Both the position numbers and the translations under genes were made by a program. From positions 150,326 to 214,325 of the forward strand of contig NZ_BMMZ01000009.1 in the NCBI RefSeq assembly GCF_014646195.1: a stretch of DNA of 64,000 nt, given 5' to 3'. Numbering within the stretch: position 1 is the first letter of the stretch; every line of letters starts with the position of its first letter. The notes beneath the pieces were generated by a model. That model ran no database searches, was not told the origin of the DNA, and was given only the letters and a program-made list of their open reading frames with translations. Below are positions 8,908 through 18,566 of the stretch, one piece after another. Source of the DNA: Microlunatus endophyticus (GTDB lineage: Bacteria > Actinomycetota > Actinomycetes > Propionibacteriales > Propionibacteriaceae).

Positions 8908-9681
8908 TCAGGTTCCCGCCAGATCCGGGACCCGCTCACGGGGCGGTGGGATCCGCAGGTGATCGGCGGACCGGCGATCTGCCGCCACCAGTAGGCGGTC
9001 GTGGACGCCGAGCTTGTCGTAGGCATTCTGGACATGCTTGCTGACCGTCCGCTCGGAGATGCCGAGGATCCGGCCGATCGCCGCCGCGGTCATCCCAGTG
9101 GTGAGTAAGTCAACAACCTGACCCTCGCGGGTCGTCAGCCCGGCCCGGCGGACGGACAGACCCGCCGGCGTCGGCGTCGGCCCAGGGTGATGAAAGTGAT
9201 CAAGGAGGTAGAGCACCGGCAGAATCTGTTCGGCATCCGCCATTTCCCGGTCACTGAAATCCGTGTCGTCGCGGGTGATCACCCAGCACCGCCCCGCGAT
9301 CGGACTGTACACATTCACCATCAGGCACAGCTGCTCACGGCCGATGCATTGCTGGGCCTGGCGCACAGCAGCGGCATTGTGGTCCGGCGCCGACAGATCC
9401 GACAGCCGGCGTGGCGAAAGATCAACCGGCGTTTGGATACAGGACTGGACCACCGGGCTCTGGTAGCCGCACCGCAGGATCTGCTCTGCCGAGGCATCGC
9501 GACCGCGCAGACTTCTGCGCCAGACCGTGAACGAGTCGTCCCTCCAGTTGCCCTGGATCCAGACGACATCGTCACTGGGAATCAATTCGTGGATACAGTC
9601 GGCAGCAGCTTCGAGGTATCCGGCTGGTGGCACTTCGAGAAGCTGGCGGCTGAGTTGCAGAACCGTGGCAGCGGTGATCAC
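8908..9681 (-). CDS. LuxR-type HTH transcriptional regulator
   Basis: 257 residues with a C-terminal LuxR DNA-binding domain (LTTREGQVVDLLTTGMTAAAIGRILGISERTVSKHVQNAYDKLG). The N-terminal ~170 residues have no receiver or autoinducer motif I can recognise. The frame is open to 9831, but GTG at 9681 has GGGGGAGG six bases upstream and is preferred. It lies directly downstream of the contractile-injection operon on the same strand, 184 bases from its last gene, so it is a plausible regulator of that system. Confidence 0.85.
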   Translation of the reverse strand: MITAATVLQLSRQLLEVPPAGYLEAAADCIHELIPSDDVVWIQGNWRDDSFTVWRRSLRGRDASAEQILRCGYQSPVVQSCIQTPVDLSPRRLSDLSAPDHNAAAVRQAQQCIGREQLCLMVNVYSPIAGRCWVITRDDTDFSDREMADAEQILPVLYLLDHFHHPGPTPTPAGLSVRRAGLTTREGQVVDLLTTGMTAAAIGRILGISERTVSKHVQNAYDKLGVHDRLLVAADRRSADHLRIPPPRERVPDLAGT

Positions 9682-9865
9682 CTGTGACCTCCCCCGGGTC
9701 AGCGCTTCACCTTTCCGATCACCAAATTGTGCACCGTCACAGGGTCGGCTTGGAGCCGTTTTCACCACAACAGCGGCACATTTTCGTGCTCCGCCGGATA
9801 CTGCGGACCAGAATTGATCTTGCTGTGACAATTGGCTGCAAAGGCTAATCGTGACATGCAGGTGA

Positions 9866-12800
9866 TCACCGACCGGCAGGGACGAAAGTGAGCACCCGTC
9901 CGGTACCTTGCACGATGAATTCCTCGAACTCCGCCAGGAGATTCGACGGGATAGCGAGTTGGTCCGCCGCGTAGCTGACGTCGACGGTGTACGGGACTCC
10001 GGCCGCGGTCGCCGCTTGTTCCGGCCGGGCGATACCGCGGAACGATCTCAGCCAGGCCGCGTCCACCTCGAACATCACCAGGGACCCGCCCGGCCGCTTC
10101 TCCACCAGCCACTCAATGGCCCGCTCCAGGGACCCGACGTTGACGAACACGTCCTCGGAACGCCCGCCCGGGATCGACACCCGGCCTGCGGCATCGACGG
10201 CGAACACCTGCTTGCTCACCAGCGGCGGATTGCTGCCGCCCTGGACGCGGAAGACCACCGGATTGCCGGAGCGACTGCTGAACATCATCCGGACGTCGGC
10301 ATCGGTCGGCTCCCAGTCCGGCCGCGCCGGGAGCCGGTAATGGCTGCCGAGGCTCAACGTTGCACCTTCGCCACCCGGACCTCCGAAAGCCTGCTCGAAT
10401 GCGGCCGCCGCCTCGGGATCCCCGGCGATGTCGGGCAGCACGGCTCGTCCTGCCCCCTGGGCGGTTCCGGCGGCCTGTTGCTCCAGCGCCTCGGCCTGCG
10501 CCTGCTGGACCTCGCCACGCTGCTGGATCCGGCCGGCCCGGACCGCTTTGCCCCGCGCCGCTTCCTTGTTCGCCTGGTTCAGCAGCGCGTCCGCCTCGGC
10601 CCGCCGGGCCCGGGCCTCGATGTCCAGAGCTTGGCGCAACTGCCGGTCCAGGACCGCCGATGCGTCGCCGGCACCGGGTGGCCCGGCGACCAGATCGGCA
10701 TCGGCCAGTAATTGCACGGCCGCACGCTGCTGGTCGGCCGGATAGCCGGCCAGTCGTCCGATGAAGGCGGCCAGATCCGCGTCGCTGCCGAAGGTGCCGC
10801 TGACGAGCCGGCGGGCCACCGCAGGGTCCAGCCGGCCGAGGACCTCCAGGAACGGAACTGCCGGGCCGGGATGGGCGGCCAGCTCCGAGGTCAGCCGCCG
10901 GATCGCCTCCTGGTCCAGCGGGGTCTCGGTCAGCCGGGCGAGCCGGGACACCCCGGCCTCGGCGGCCGGGGTCAACGTGACGCGCTGCAATTCGAGCACC
11001 CGTCGGGCGACCGTCGTCGGACCCCACTCCTTGATCACCGTGACGATGTAGTCCTCGAAGGACTCGTACAGTCCTCCCGCCTCGGCCTGTTCGACCAGCC
11101 CGTTGATCGCCGTCCGCAGCCGGCTCAATGCTGCAGTGGCGATCGAGGTGAAGGTGGCCAGCGAGACGCCCTCGGTCCGCAGCTGCTCGATGATCTCCGC
11201 GGCGGTGACGGCCGCGCGGCGGCCGAGCCCGGCGAGCACTGGGCGTACGGTCAGCTCGCCGAGCGCACCCAGGGCCGCTCCGATGCCCATATTGCGCACA
11301 TAGCTGCGCCAGCCCGAGAGACTGCCGTCGTGGAAGGCCACGTTCACGATGTCGTGGACGAAGGTGTCACCGGCCGCCGACAACGCACCGCCGACCGCTC
11401 CGGCAGCGAGACGCTCCACTACCAGCCCGGTCCACACCCGGGTCACCGTGCCGATGCCGATCGCCCGCCCGATCGGTGCCGCGACCAGCGCGCCGATCCG
11501 GAAGCCGACGGCGTTGACGTAGCCGTCTGCGGCTGCCAGAAAGAAGCCCTCCCAGGTCAGTTCCGCCTTGCCCAGCAGGACTTTGGCGAAGTACAGCAGT
11601 TCACTGGCGGTGATCGAGATGGCCAGTGCCGCTGCGCCGCCGGCGGCGTCGACCAGGAAGGCGATGATCCCTACTTCCCAGGCAACGGCGATCAGCCCGA
11701 TGCCGGTCACGATCAGGCCGAGTGTCTGGTAGACCTTGGCCGAGGCGCCCAGCGCCCAGTAGGTCAGATTCGCCTCGAAGTCACCGGCGGTCTGCTCGAA
11801 GATGTCGCCGACCGGCTCCCAGCCACCGCCAGGCAGCTTCTGCACCGCCCTCAGCACCAGGACGTACGACGGTACGCCCCATTGCTCGATCGGCCGGATC
11901 TGCTCGACCCGCCAGCTCCGCTGGATCTCGATCGAATCCACGTCATCGTTGGTCACATGGGCCTTCTTGGCCGCGCGCGCGAACACCTCCTGGCCGAAGG
12001 ACTCCGGGGTGTACGTCCCCGTCCCGGCGATGTTGATCTCCCGCAGCAGGTCGATCGCCACCTGCGGCACCAGCCCGCGGAGCCGGTCGGCGGCAGCGGG
12101 TTTGAGTCGTTGGCTCTTGGCGGAGACGACGTAGATCGAGAATGCGTTGGCCAGGACGGCGTCGTCGCCGGTGCCGGCCCGCACGTGGTGGCTGCCGTCC
12201 AGCCACAGCTCGCCCGTGCCGAGGCTGTAGCGGTTCGCCCACCGTGACTCCCGCAGCCGGGTCAACGAGCCGCGCAACTGCTGCACCCGCGGCCGGTTGC
12301 CGTACCCGGCGGCCTGCAGCTGACGCAGCAGCCAGAATCGCAGCAACTCCTCGCCCGAGCGGTCGGCGCAATCGATCAGCCGGTCAAGGTCGCCGGTCGC
12401 CGCCAGGTCGATCGCCACGTACTCGAAGGCGGTACCGCCCTCCGGCCGGGCGTCCGGAGGATCGCCGTAGTAGTCGCGCAGCCACCGGTAGAGGTCCCAG
12501 CCCCAGTGGTAATCGGTCGGATCGCCGGTCATTCTGGCCCGGAGTTCGGACGCCTTCCGGTGGGCGTCGGGCCGCTCACGGGCCGCCGTGATGGTGTCCG
12601 GATCGAGGGGCAGGTCGAAGACCGCGACCACCACCTGCTGACCGATCACCAGGTTGCGCGCGATCGCGGGAAGCTGCGGCTCGTCGGCGTCGTAGAGGCG
12701 CCTGCCGCGGGCCAGCAGTGGATCGGCAGGCACCTGCGTCTCCACCTCGTTGATCATGGCCGCCGCGGCCGTCCGTCGGCTGTACGGCCGATGCACCACG

Positions 12801-13654
12801 CCACCGAGCAGGGCGACCGTGATCGTCCGGGTGCCGAGCTCGGTCGCATACCGATCCCAATCCAGGAAGCGATGTTCGAAATCCTGCCGGTCGACGAACG
12901 GCGTCAGTTCGGCTGCCGTCAGCGACAACCGGACCAGCGGCCCGGTCGTCACGACGTCGGCGAAGTCGATCCGCGGCACCGTCACCGCTGCGAACACCAG
13001 CCGGGCGCCGTGCAGCAGTTCGTGATCGCCGGTCACGCGGCGGAGGTTGACGGCGTCCAGCGAAGGCCAGCCGGCGATCGTCCCGCTCGGATCAAGATCA
13101 GCGAGCACCGCGCGATCGCCGTCGGCCGGGCTGATGGCGTACGCCGAGTTGCCGGCATGGGCAAGCTCGAGATAGCGGTCGTCGACCGCCTGCTCGAGTT
13201 CGTCGAGCGTGGCGGACCGCAGCGTCTCGACCAGCCACACAGTTACCCAGAGCGGCCGATCACCCAGGCGTTCGATCAGCTCCTGTTGCAGCACGTCGGG
13301 GATGCTGTCCGGCGATTCCCCGTTGATCATGGTGACCGCGGCCAGGAATCTGCTGATGGTCACCTGGATCGACAGCGCCCGGAGCACCCGCCAGTCCCTC
13401 CCGACGACCAACGGACCGGTGCGCGGCTGCCAGAGCGGCATCACCGCCCGGGTGACGACCTGCGTGGCCGGACGCCGGACCGGTGCGGGCGGCGTACGGG
13501 CTTGCCGGTAGCCGGCGGCCTGCCGCCGGGCCGACGACACCGCGTCGCCGAGTTGCCGGCGCAGCGTGTCCTTGAGCCGGTCCAGGTCGTCGTCGGTCGG
13601 CGTGCCGGTGACGGTCAGCGTCACCGGCACGTGCACGTGGACCGGGTCACCCAT
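9866..13654 (-). CDS. Large CIS-associated protein, candidate effector/cargo
   Basis: A 1262-residue protein encoded last in the contractile-injection operon. Residues 1-600 are soluble and look structural, with no motif I recognise. Residues ~655-720 contain hydrophobic segments (LGLIVTGIGLIAVAWEVGIIA then FLVDAAGGAAALAISITASE). More Ala/Gly-rich helices follow (~745-815). Residues ~1020-1075 are an Ala/Glu/Gln-rich coiled-coil-like linker. The last ~145 residues form a separate alpha/beta module that includes LVMFEVDAAWLRSF and ends IVQGTGRVLTFVPAGR. This layout, with a long carrier, a membrane-active middle and a compact tail module, resembles polymorphic toxins or injected cargo. I cannot name the tail domain, and catalysis is unproven. 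No immunity-like gene follows. Confidence 0.5.
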   Translation of the reverse strand: MGDPVHVHVPVTLTVTGTPTDDDLDRLKDTLRRQLGDAVSSARRQAAGYRQARTPPAPVRRPATQVVTRAVMPLWQPRTGPLVVGRDWRVLRALSIQVTISRFLAAVTMINGESPDSIPDVLQQELIERLGDRPLWVTVWLVETLRSATLDELEQAVDDRYLELAHAGNSAYAISPADGDRAVLADLDPSGTIAGWPSLDAVNLRRVTGDHELLHGARLVFAAVTVPRIDFADVVTTGPLVRLSLTAAELTPFVDRQDFEHRFLDWDRYATELGTRTITVALLGGVVHRPYSRRTAAAAMINEVETQVPADPLLARGRRLYDADEPQLPAIARNLVIGQQVVVAVFDLPLDPDTITAARERPDAHRKASELRARMTGDPTDYHWGWDLYRWLRDYYGDPPDARPEGGTAFEYVAIDLAATGDLDRLIDCADRSGEELLRFWLLRQLQAAGYGNRPRVQQLRGSLTRLRESRWANRYSLGTGELWLDGSHHVRAGTGDDAVLANAFSIYVVSAKSQRLKPAAADRLRGLVPQVAIDLLREINIAGTGTYTPESFGQEVFARAAKKAHVTNDDVDSIEIQRSWRVEQIRPIEQWGVPSYVLVLRAVQKLPGGGWEPVGDIFEQTAGDFEANLTYWALGASAKVYQTLGLIVTGIGLIAVAWEVGIIAFLVDAAGGAAALAISITASELLYFAKVLLGKAELTWEGFFLAAADGYVNAVGFRIGALVAAPIGRAIGIGTVTRVWTGLVVERLAAGAVGGALSAAGDTFVHDIVNVAFHDGSLSGWRSYVRNMGIGAALGALGELTVRPVLAGLGRRAAVTAAEIIEQLRTEGVSLATFTSIATAALSRLRTAINGLVEQAEAGGLYESFEDYIVTVIKEWGPTTVARRVLELQRVTLTPAAEAGVSRLARLTETPLDQEAIRRLTSELAAHPGPAVPFLEVLGRLDPAVARRLVSGTFGSDADLAAFIGRLAGYPADQQRAAVQLLADADLVAGPPGAGDASAVLDRQLRQALDIEARARRAEADALLNQANKEAARGKAVRAGRIQQRGEVQQAQAEALEQQAAGTAQGAGRAVLPDIAGDPEAAAAFEQAFGGPGGEGATLSLGSHYRLPARPDWEPTDADVRMMFSSRSGNPVVFRVQGGSNPPLVSKQVFAVDAAGRVSIPGGRSEDVFVNVGSLERAIEWLVEKRPGGSLVMFEVDAAWLRSFRGIARPEQAATAAGVPYTVDVSYAADQLAIPSNLLAEFEEFIVQGTGRVLTFVPAGR

Positions 13655-13666
13655 CCGGCACCGCTG

Positions 13667-14797
13667 TCAGTCGAGGTCGCCGGTCACCAAGGACAACATC
13701 CGCAGCCCGCCGAGGATCTGGCCGTCCTCGGTGCGCTGCACGATGTCGAAGGCCTGCATTGATCCCTTGGCATCGTCGCGTTGCAGCGTGATCGTCGCGG
13801 TCTGGGACTCGGCCAGGCTCTCCAACCGGATCCGGGCTCCGTCGTTCCGGGTGCTGAAGGGAACCTTCATGGCGCCGTCCGACCGTTTCAGCGCGGTCTT
13901 CGTCGCCTTCGACGCCTCGGCCAGGTCGATCTCCCCGAACCTCTCCAGATTGAGCGTTCCCTGCAGCCCTTTGCGGCTGTAGCTCAGCGGTGTCGCGGGC
14001 TTGCCGCGCAGGCCCGGGATCACGAACTGCCTGTTGTTGATCTTGGTCACGTTCGCTCGCGACTGGAGCAGCCAGCGCTCGCCCGCACCGATGCCGACCG
14101 ATCCCAGCGCGTGGATGTCCAGCAACGTGGGATGTCCCTGCAGCAGCGGTGGGTGGACCTGGAAACCCATCACCTGTTTGGGTTGGGCAGAGGGCAACAA
14201 GGCGATGTTGCGTTGGCCGTGATGGCCGTCGCGGGGCTGGGTGACACCGTTGCTGTCGACGTAGGACGTGGTGGCGAAGTAGTCCTCGGTGTTCAGCAGC
14301 TTCCCTTCCTGGCTGGTGTAGACATTCGCCACGATGCACAGATGGCCGCCGTAGGTGTCGAGCTCCTGCTGCGAAGCCCCCCAGTAGCCGCTGCCGGTGG
14401 GTGTGCCGGCGATCGCCACGTGCGGATCCGGCACGTCAGCCCCTGACCCGTGGGCGAGGTTGGCCAGCGATCCCGAGAAGCTGATCAGCGACCCGTCCGG
14501 CAGTCCGTTGGTCTCGTGCAGTGCGGTGATCGCCTTGCCGGGCTGGGTCAGCCCGACGAAGGGCTGGAACACCCATGCCTGGATGTGCACCGCCCCGACC
14601 TGGTTGTCGCCGTTGTTGGTCACCCGGGTCTTCACCTGCACCTGGTTGTTGACGTTGACGCTGGTCTGGGACGGCCCGCCGACCAGCCACAAGCTGTTGT
14701 TGTCCCAGAAAGGTGGGGCCGTCGACGTGTAGTTCCCGCCCTGGTCCCCCGTCGAGGGATCGGGGTTGCCGTCGTAATCGATCTTGAAATAGAGCAT
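13667..14797 (-). CDS. CIS-operon protein of unknown function, beta-rich
   Basis: 376 residues starting MLYFKIDYDGNPDPSTGDQGG. The N-terminal ~110 residues (NNQVQVKTRVTNNGDNQVGA) read like a CARDB or Ig-like beta-sandwich. The middle has a His/Asp-containing stretch and the C-terminus alternates beta strands and basic turns. No signal peptide or membrane segment. It sits between a probable fibre-like protein and the large terminal protein. It could be an external decoration, receptor-binding or cargo-adaptor protein. I do not recognise a family. Confidence 0.6.
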   Translation of the reverse strand: MLYFKIDYDGNPDPSTGDQGGNYTSTAPPFWDNNSLWLVGGPSQTSVNVNNQVQVKTRVTNNGDNQVGAVHIQAWVFQPFVGLTQPGKAITALHETNGLPDGSLISFSGSLANLAHGSGADVPDPHVAIAGTPTGSGYWGASQQELDTYGGHLCIVANVYTSQEGKLLNTEDYFATTSYVDSNGVTQPRDGHHGQRNIALLPSAQPKQVMGFQVHPPLLQGHPTLLDIHALGSVGIGAGERWLLQSRANVTKINNRQFVIPGLRGKPATPLSYSRKGLQGTLNLERFGEIDLAEASKATKTALKRSDGAMKVPFSTRNDGARIRLESLAESQTATITLQRDDAKGSMQAFDIVQRTEDGQILGGLRMLSLVTGDLD

Positions 14798-14836
14798 TGC
14801 GAACCTCCGTGTCCGGTGTCGGTCGGGTGCCGGCCT

Positions 14837-15460
14837 TCACGCCGTGAATGTGACTTGAGTGCCGAAGATCCGTGCGTTCGTCGTGGCGCTGGCGCCGGCG
14901 ATCGATGCCCGCACGAAGTAGTAGTAGTTGTTGGTGTCGACGACCGCATTCGGACCGCCGATCGCCACCGTGTTGCCCGGAGTGACGCCGACGATCACCG
15001 ACGCCAGCAGATCGATCGTCGCTGTCGTGCCGGTCGGCCTGCCCCGCTGGAAGTCCACTTCCAGCCCACCTGCCCCGCTGAAAGCTCCTTTGACCGCGAA
15101 CTGGGTCAGCGTCGCACCGCCCGGCAGGGTGACCGGCATGATGCCGTCGGCGTTGCCGTGCAGGGGTGACGGGATCGCCGAGCCGTCGACATCGGTGGTC
15201 CAGATCTGGTTCGTCGCACCGCCGATCGGCAGGAAGGATGGCGGCGCGATGCTGAGCAGCTGGGCGACCGGGCCGGTGCCGGCCTCGAGTGCGTCCAGGG
15301 CCCCGTCGATGCTGCCCACCACCGTGGCGATCGTCTGCAGATCGTTCTCCAACGAGGAGAAGCGGATGTTGAACCCGTTGGTGCCGCCGGCCTGGACCCG
15401 GTCCTTGTTGTCCACCCATGGCGTGTGGGTGAAGGTGGGCGTGAAGCTGATATCAGCCAT
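14837..15460 (-). CDS. CIS-operon fibre-like or accessory protein
   Basis: 207 residues. The start at 15460 has AAGGAG nine bases upstream and overlaps the stop of the preceding baseplate gene by 8 bases; the longer open frame is not supported. The N-terminus ADISFTPTFTHTPWVDN is followed by a helical segment (SSLENDLQTIATVVGSIDGALDAL) and then a beta-rich domain. This order, a short attachment peptide, a trimeric-looking coiled coil and a beta head, is typical of small tail fibres. That identity is inferred from layout only. Confidence 0.6.
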   Translation of the reverse strand: MADISFTPTFTHTPWVDNKDRVQAGGTNGFNIRFSSLENDLQTIATVVGSIDGALDALEAGTGPVAQLLSIAPPSFLPIGGATNQIWTTDVDGSAIPSPLHGNADGIMPVTLPGGATLTQFAVKGAFSGAGGLEVDFQRGRPTGTTATIDLLASVIVGVTPGNTVAIGGPNAVVDTNNYYYFVRASIAGASATTNARIFGTQVTFTA

Positions 15461-18400
15461 CAGTTGGCTCCTTTCGGATGGTGGCCGCGGCCCTGTGCAG
15501 CCGGAAGAGTGGATAGGTGAAGCTCGGGTCGACCGCCGCACCGCTGAGCCCGAGCTCGACGACAGCAGCCCGGATCTTGTCGGTGCGGATCTCGACCCCG
15601 ATCGGGCACAGCGTGTGCAGCGCGTTCATGACCAGGTAGTAGTCGTCGAGCGGCAGCCGGGCACCGGCCAGCGCAGGGGCTAGGTCGACGGTGAAGGAGA
15701 ACGGCCCGACCGCGTCGACTTCTCGTAGGGTCGCCTGCACCCAGGAGATGCCCGGCGCGATGCCGCGGAGCTGGATCTGCGGTGAATCCGGGTCCGCGGG
15801 CGGTACGGCGCCGAGCGCGATTCCGCTGTCGTCGGCGGTCAGCAGCTGGCCGGAGGACCAGCCGAGCCGGGTGGTCGGCGACACGTCGGTCGGTTCCGGG
15901 CTGACGGTCAGGATCTGGGTGCCGCCGACCTCGACGGTGTCCGGTCCGGTGATCCGCGCCAGGTCGGCGAGCTCGGCTGCGAGCACGACGTCCGGGTCGG
16001 CCCGGCCGACGTAGCCGAATCCGGAGCGGTGGGCGCGTACGGCCAGTGCGTCGTTGCCGATCGAGGTGTGGCGTACCCGCACCTGCCGGCCGCGGCCGAC
16101 CAGGGTCGGCGCGCCGGTGTCGGCGACGTAACCCCCGGTCAGCTGCAGCCCGTCGTGTCCGTCGGCGTGCAGATCGGCGATCAGCGACTCGAGCAGGTCG
16201 AGGATGGCGGACTGCATCCGGTCCGAGACCCCTGCCGTGATCGTCACCAACGGATCGGCGAGGGTGGCCAGGTAGCTCGGGTCGAAGACCGGTTCCGGCG
16301 GCTCCAGATCGGCGGTGGTGATCGACCGAGTGCCGTCGGCGGCGATGGTCTGGCCGTCGGCCAGCGGCGCGGGTTCGACGACCACCTGGACGCCGGCGGT
16401 CTGGACGTGACCGTTGCGCAGCAGGTCGACCGAGACCAGCACCTGCCCGGCGGCGACACCGGTGACCACCTGCTGGTTCTGTACAGGTGGCGCCGGCGGG
16501 ATCGCCGGCGGCGGAGCAAGATCGACCCGCCCGACCGCGCCGTCGACGCTGAACCAGTCGACCTCGACGGTCAGATCCGGAGCAGTCTGGGTGTAAGTGG
16601 TCGAGGTCTGGGCAAAAGTGAAAGTGGCCGATTCGCCCTCCGCGATGGTCACCGGTTGTCCGGCGAGCAGGTCGGCGGTGGCGCCTGCCGGCCCGAGCAG
16701 CAGCTGCCGTCCGGGCGCGCAAGCGGCATACACGGAGCCGTCATGGGCGTGCTCGACGAAGTCGAAGCCGGCGCGGTGGGCCAATGCGGCCAGCCGTTCG
16801 GAGGTCGCTGCGGCCAGTCGGAGCACGACCCCGCGAGCCGAGCGACGATCGTCGGGGGCCGCCTGGTCGAAGCCGGACACGACATGGAGCACATTGCCGA
16901 TGCCGTCGGCGGCCAGCGCCGTCACCAATGCGTCCAGGGCCGCGGCGACAGGCGGCTGCAACAGCGACGGATCCGGCGGCAGCAATGCAAGATCACGTTT
17001 GGGATCAGGACGCGGTGCGTCGTAGACGATCGACGGGTTGTGGTGGTGTCCGCACAGGGCGGGATCGAAGCTGTCCACGTCGTCGGACCACAGCTGCGCC
17101 GGAGTCGTGTCGGTGCGGCCGTCGCGGTCGATGTGGGCGCCCCGCAGCACACTCGCCGGCCAGACCCGGACCAGGTGCCGTCCGCGGACGATCGGCTCGT
17201 CGGCATCGGTGACCAGGAAGGGATTCGTCACGCCGGCCAGGACCGGGACCAGCGCGTTGAGTTGATCTTGTACCGTCTGCGGCGTCGGCAGCAGCCAGCG
17301 ACGGAACAGCGCCAGCCGGCGGCGATAGTGATCATCGGCCTCGCCGAGCGCCGGACTGAAGTCGGATCGGGCGATGTTGCTGATCCGCACCTCGTCGAGC
17401 CAGCCGGCGTAGCCGCCGGTCGTCGAGCCCAGCAGAACCGGATCCGGATTGCCGATCGCACCGAGGCCGGCTGCGTCGGCATGGGCGACCTCGGCACCGT
17501 CGACGAACAGCCGCACCAGTCCGACGCCCCGGTCCAGCACCAGCGCCAGGTGGCTGAACCGGGAGGTGGGAAGCGTTGCGCCGCACACCACCTCGACCTC
17601 GGTGGTGCCGTCCCGCAGCACACCTCGCACGGCTAGGGGCGGGTCGGGTGCGATGCCGCCGACCGATAGTTCCCAGCCGGTGCTGGTCGTACCCGTCCGG
17701 GAGACGATCGGTCCGACGGTTGTGGTCTGGTCGGGTCGGACGAAGCACTCGACGGTGAATCCGTCGGTTCCCCCGATGTCGAAATCGGTGGAGGAGGCGA
17801 TCGACACCGAACCCCCCGCCGCCAGCCACAGACCGCCGCCGTAGCGGCCGACCGAGCCGAGTGCCGCGCCGGCCGCCGGCACTCCCGGGTGGGCGGCGTG
17901 GCCGGGGAAGCCGTCGACCGCGTCCAGCGCGGCAGCTGGGTCGTCGAGGTGGTAGAGCGCAATCGTGTCGTCGTCCACCGCGTACGGCATCGGCGGGAAC
18001 CGCGGAACGTAGAGATCGGCGCCGATCAGGTCGAGCCCGGCTCCGGTGGCGCCGGCTGTGGTGCGCTGGTCGGCCAGCACCGGTCGGAGCGCCCGGATCC
18101 GGTCCGATTCCCGGGCCATCGCCCACAGCAGCCGGGCGATCGTGCCCAGCAGGGCCGTGACGCGATACCGGGTGACGGCCGGCACCGGATTCGGGCGCGG
18201 CGGGCTCTCCTGGAGTGCCACCAGCCGGGTGCTGGTGTCGGCACCGCCCGGCAGCGGCAGGGCGACACCGTCGCCGGGCGCCAGTCCGTCGTCCAAGGTG
18301 ATCGAGGTGGTCGCTGCGGGGCTGGCCCATTGGGCAGTGACCGTGGTGAGCGGTGAGACGTCGGCGACGGCCTCCAGGGCGTAGGTCGTGACCGGGTCCT

Positions 18401-18566
18401 GGCCGAAGCGCGCGCGGTGCTCGAGCAGGCCGGCGTCGTACGGACCGACGGCGATCTTGTCCGCGGTGCTGCCGGCGGCGAGCCCGAGGATGATCAGGTC
18501 GGCCCCCCGGCCGAAGGGCGCGGTGAGCCGGGCTGCCATGGTTGCGACAGCCGGCTGGGCGGTCAT
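15453..18566 (-). CDS. CIS baseplate protein (Afp12-position) with LamG domain
   Basis: 1037 residues, the largest structural gene. The ATG at 18566 overlaps the stop of the gpJ gene as ATGA, and the much longer open frame upstream is a shadow. Residues ~190-410 form a laminin-G/concanavalin-like lectin domain (IALYHLDD, GGTDGFTVECFVRPDQ, LVRLFVDGAEVAHAD, GYAGWLDEVRISNIARS). The downstream part carries several beta-sandwich-like modules. Position right after gpJ matches Afp12/gp6-like baseplate wedge proteins of extracellular CIS. The embedded lectin-like module suggests contact with surface glycans (inference). Confidence 0.75.
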   Translation of the reverse strand: MTAQPAVATMAARLTAPFGRGADLIILGLAAGSTADKIAVGPYDAGLLEHRARFGQDPVTTYALEAVADVSPLTTVTAQWASPAATTSITLDDGLAPGDGVALPLPGGADTSTRLVALQESPPRPNPVPAVTRYRVTALLGTIARLLWAMARESDRIRALRPVLADQRTTAGATGAGLDLIGADLYVPRFPPMPYAVDDDTIALYHLDDPAAALDAVDGFPGHAAHPGVPAAGAALGSVGRYGGGLWLAAGGSVSIASSTDFDIGGTDGFTVECFVRPDQTTTVGPIVSRTGTTSTGWELSVGGIAPDPPLAVRGVLRDGTTEVEVVCGATLPTSRFSHLALVLDRGVGLVRLFVDGAEVAHADAAGLGAIGNPDPVLLGSTTGGYAGWLDEVRISNIARSDFSPALGEADDHYRRRLALFRRWLLPTPQTVQDQLNALVPVLAGVTNPFLVTDADEPIVRGRHLVRVWPASVLRGAHIDRDGRTDTTPAQLWSDDVDSFDPALCGHHHNPSIVYDAPRPDPKRDLALLPPDPSLLQPPVAAALDALVTALAADGIGNVLHVVSGFDQAAPDDRRSARGVVLRLAAATSERLAALAHRAGFDFVEHAHDGSVYAACAPGRQLLLGPAGATADLLAGQPVTIAEGESATFTFAQTSTTYTQTAPDLTVEVDWFSVDGAVGRVDLAPPPAIPPAPPVQNQQVVTGVAAGQVLVSVDLLRNGHVQTAGVQVVVEPAPLADGQTIAADGTRSITTADLEPPEPVFDPSYLATLADPLVTITAGVSDRMQSAILDLLESLIADLHADGHDGLQLTGGYVADTGAPTLVGRGRQVRVRHTSIGNDALAVRAHRSGFGYVGRADPDVVLAAELADLARITGPDTVEVGGTQILTVSPEPTDVSPTTRLGWSSGQLLTADDSGIALGAVPPADPDSPQIQLRGIAPGISWVQATLREVDAVGPFSFTVDLAPALAGARLPLDDYYLVMNALHTLCPIGVEIRTDKIRAAVVELGLSGAAVDPSFTYPLFRLHRAAATIRKEPTDG

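Noticed and set aside
9686..9831. Longer N-terminus for the LuxR protein
   Set aside because: The GTG at 9681 has an excellent ribosome site, while the upstream part is not protein-like.
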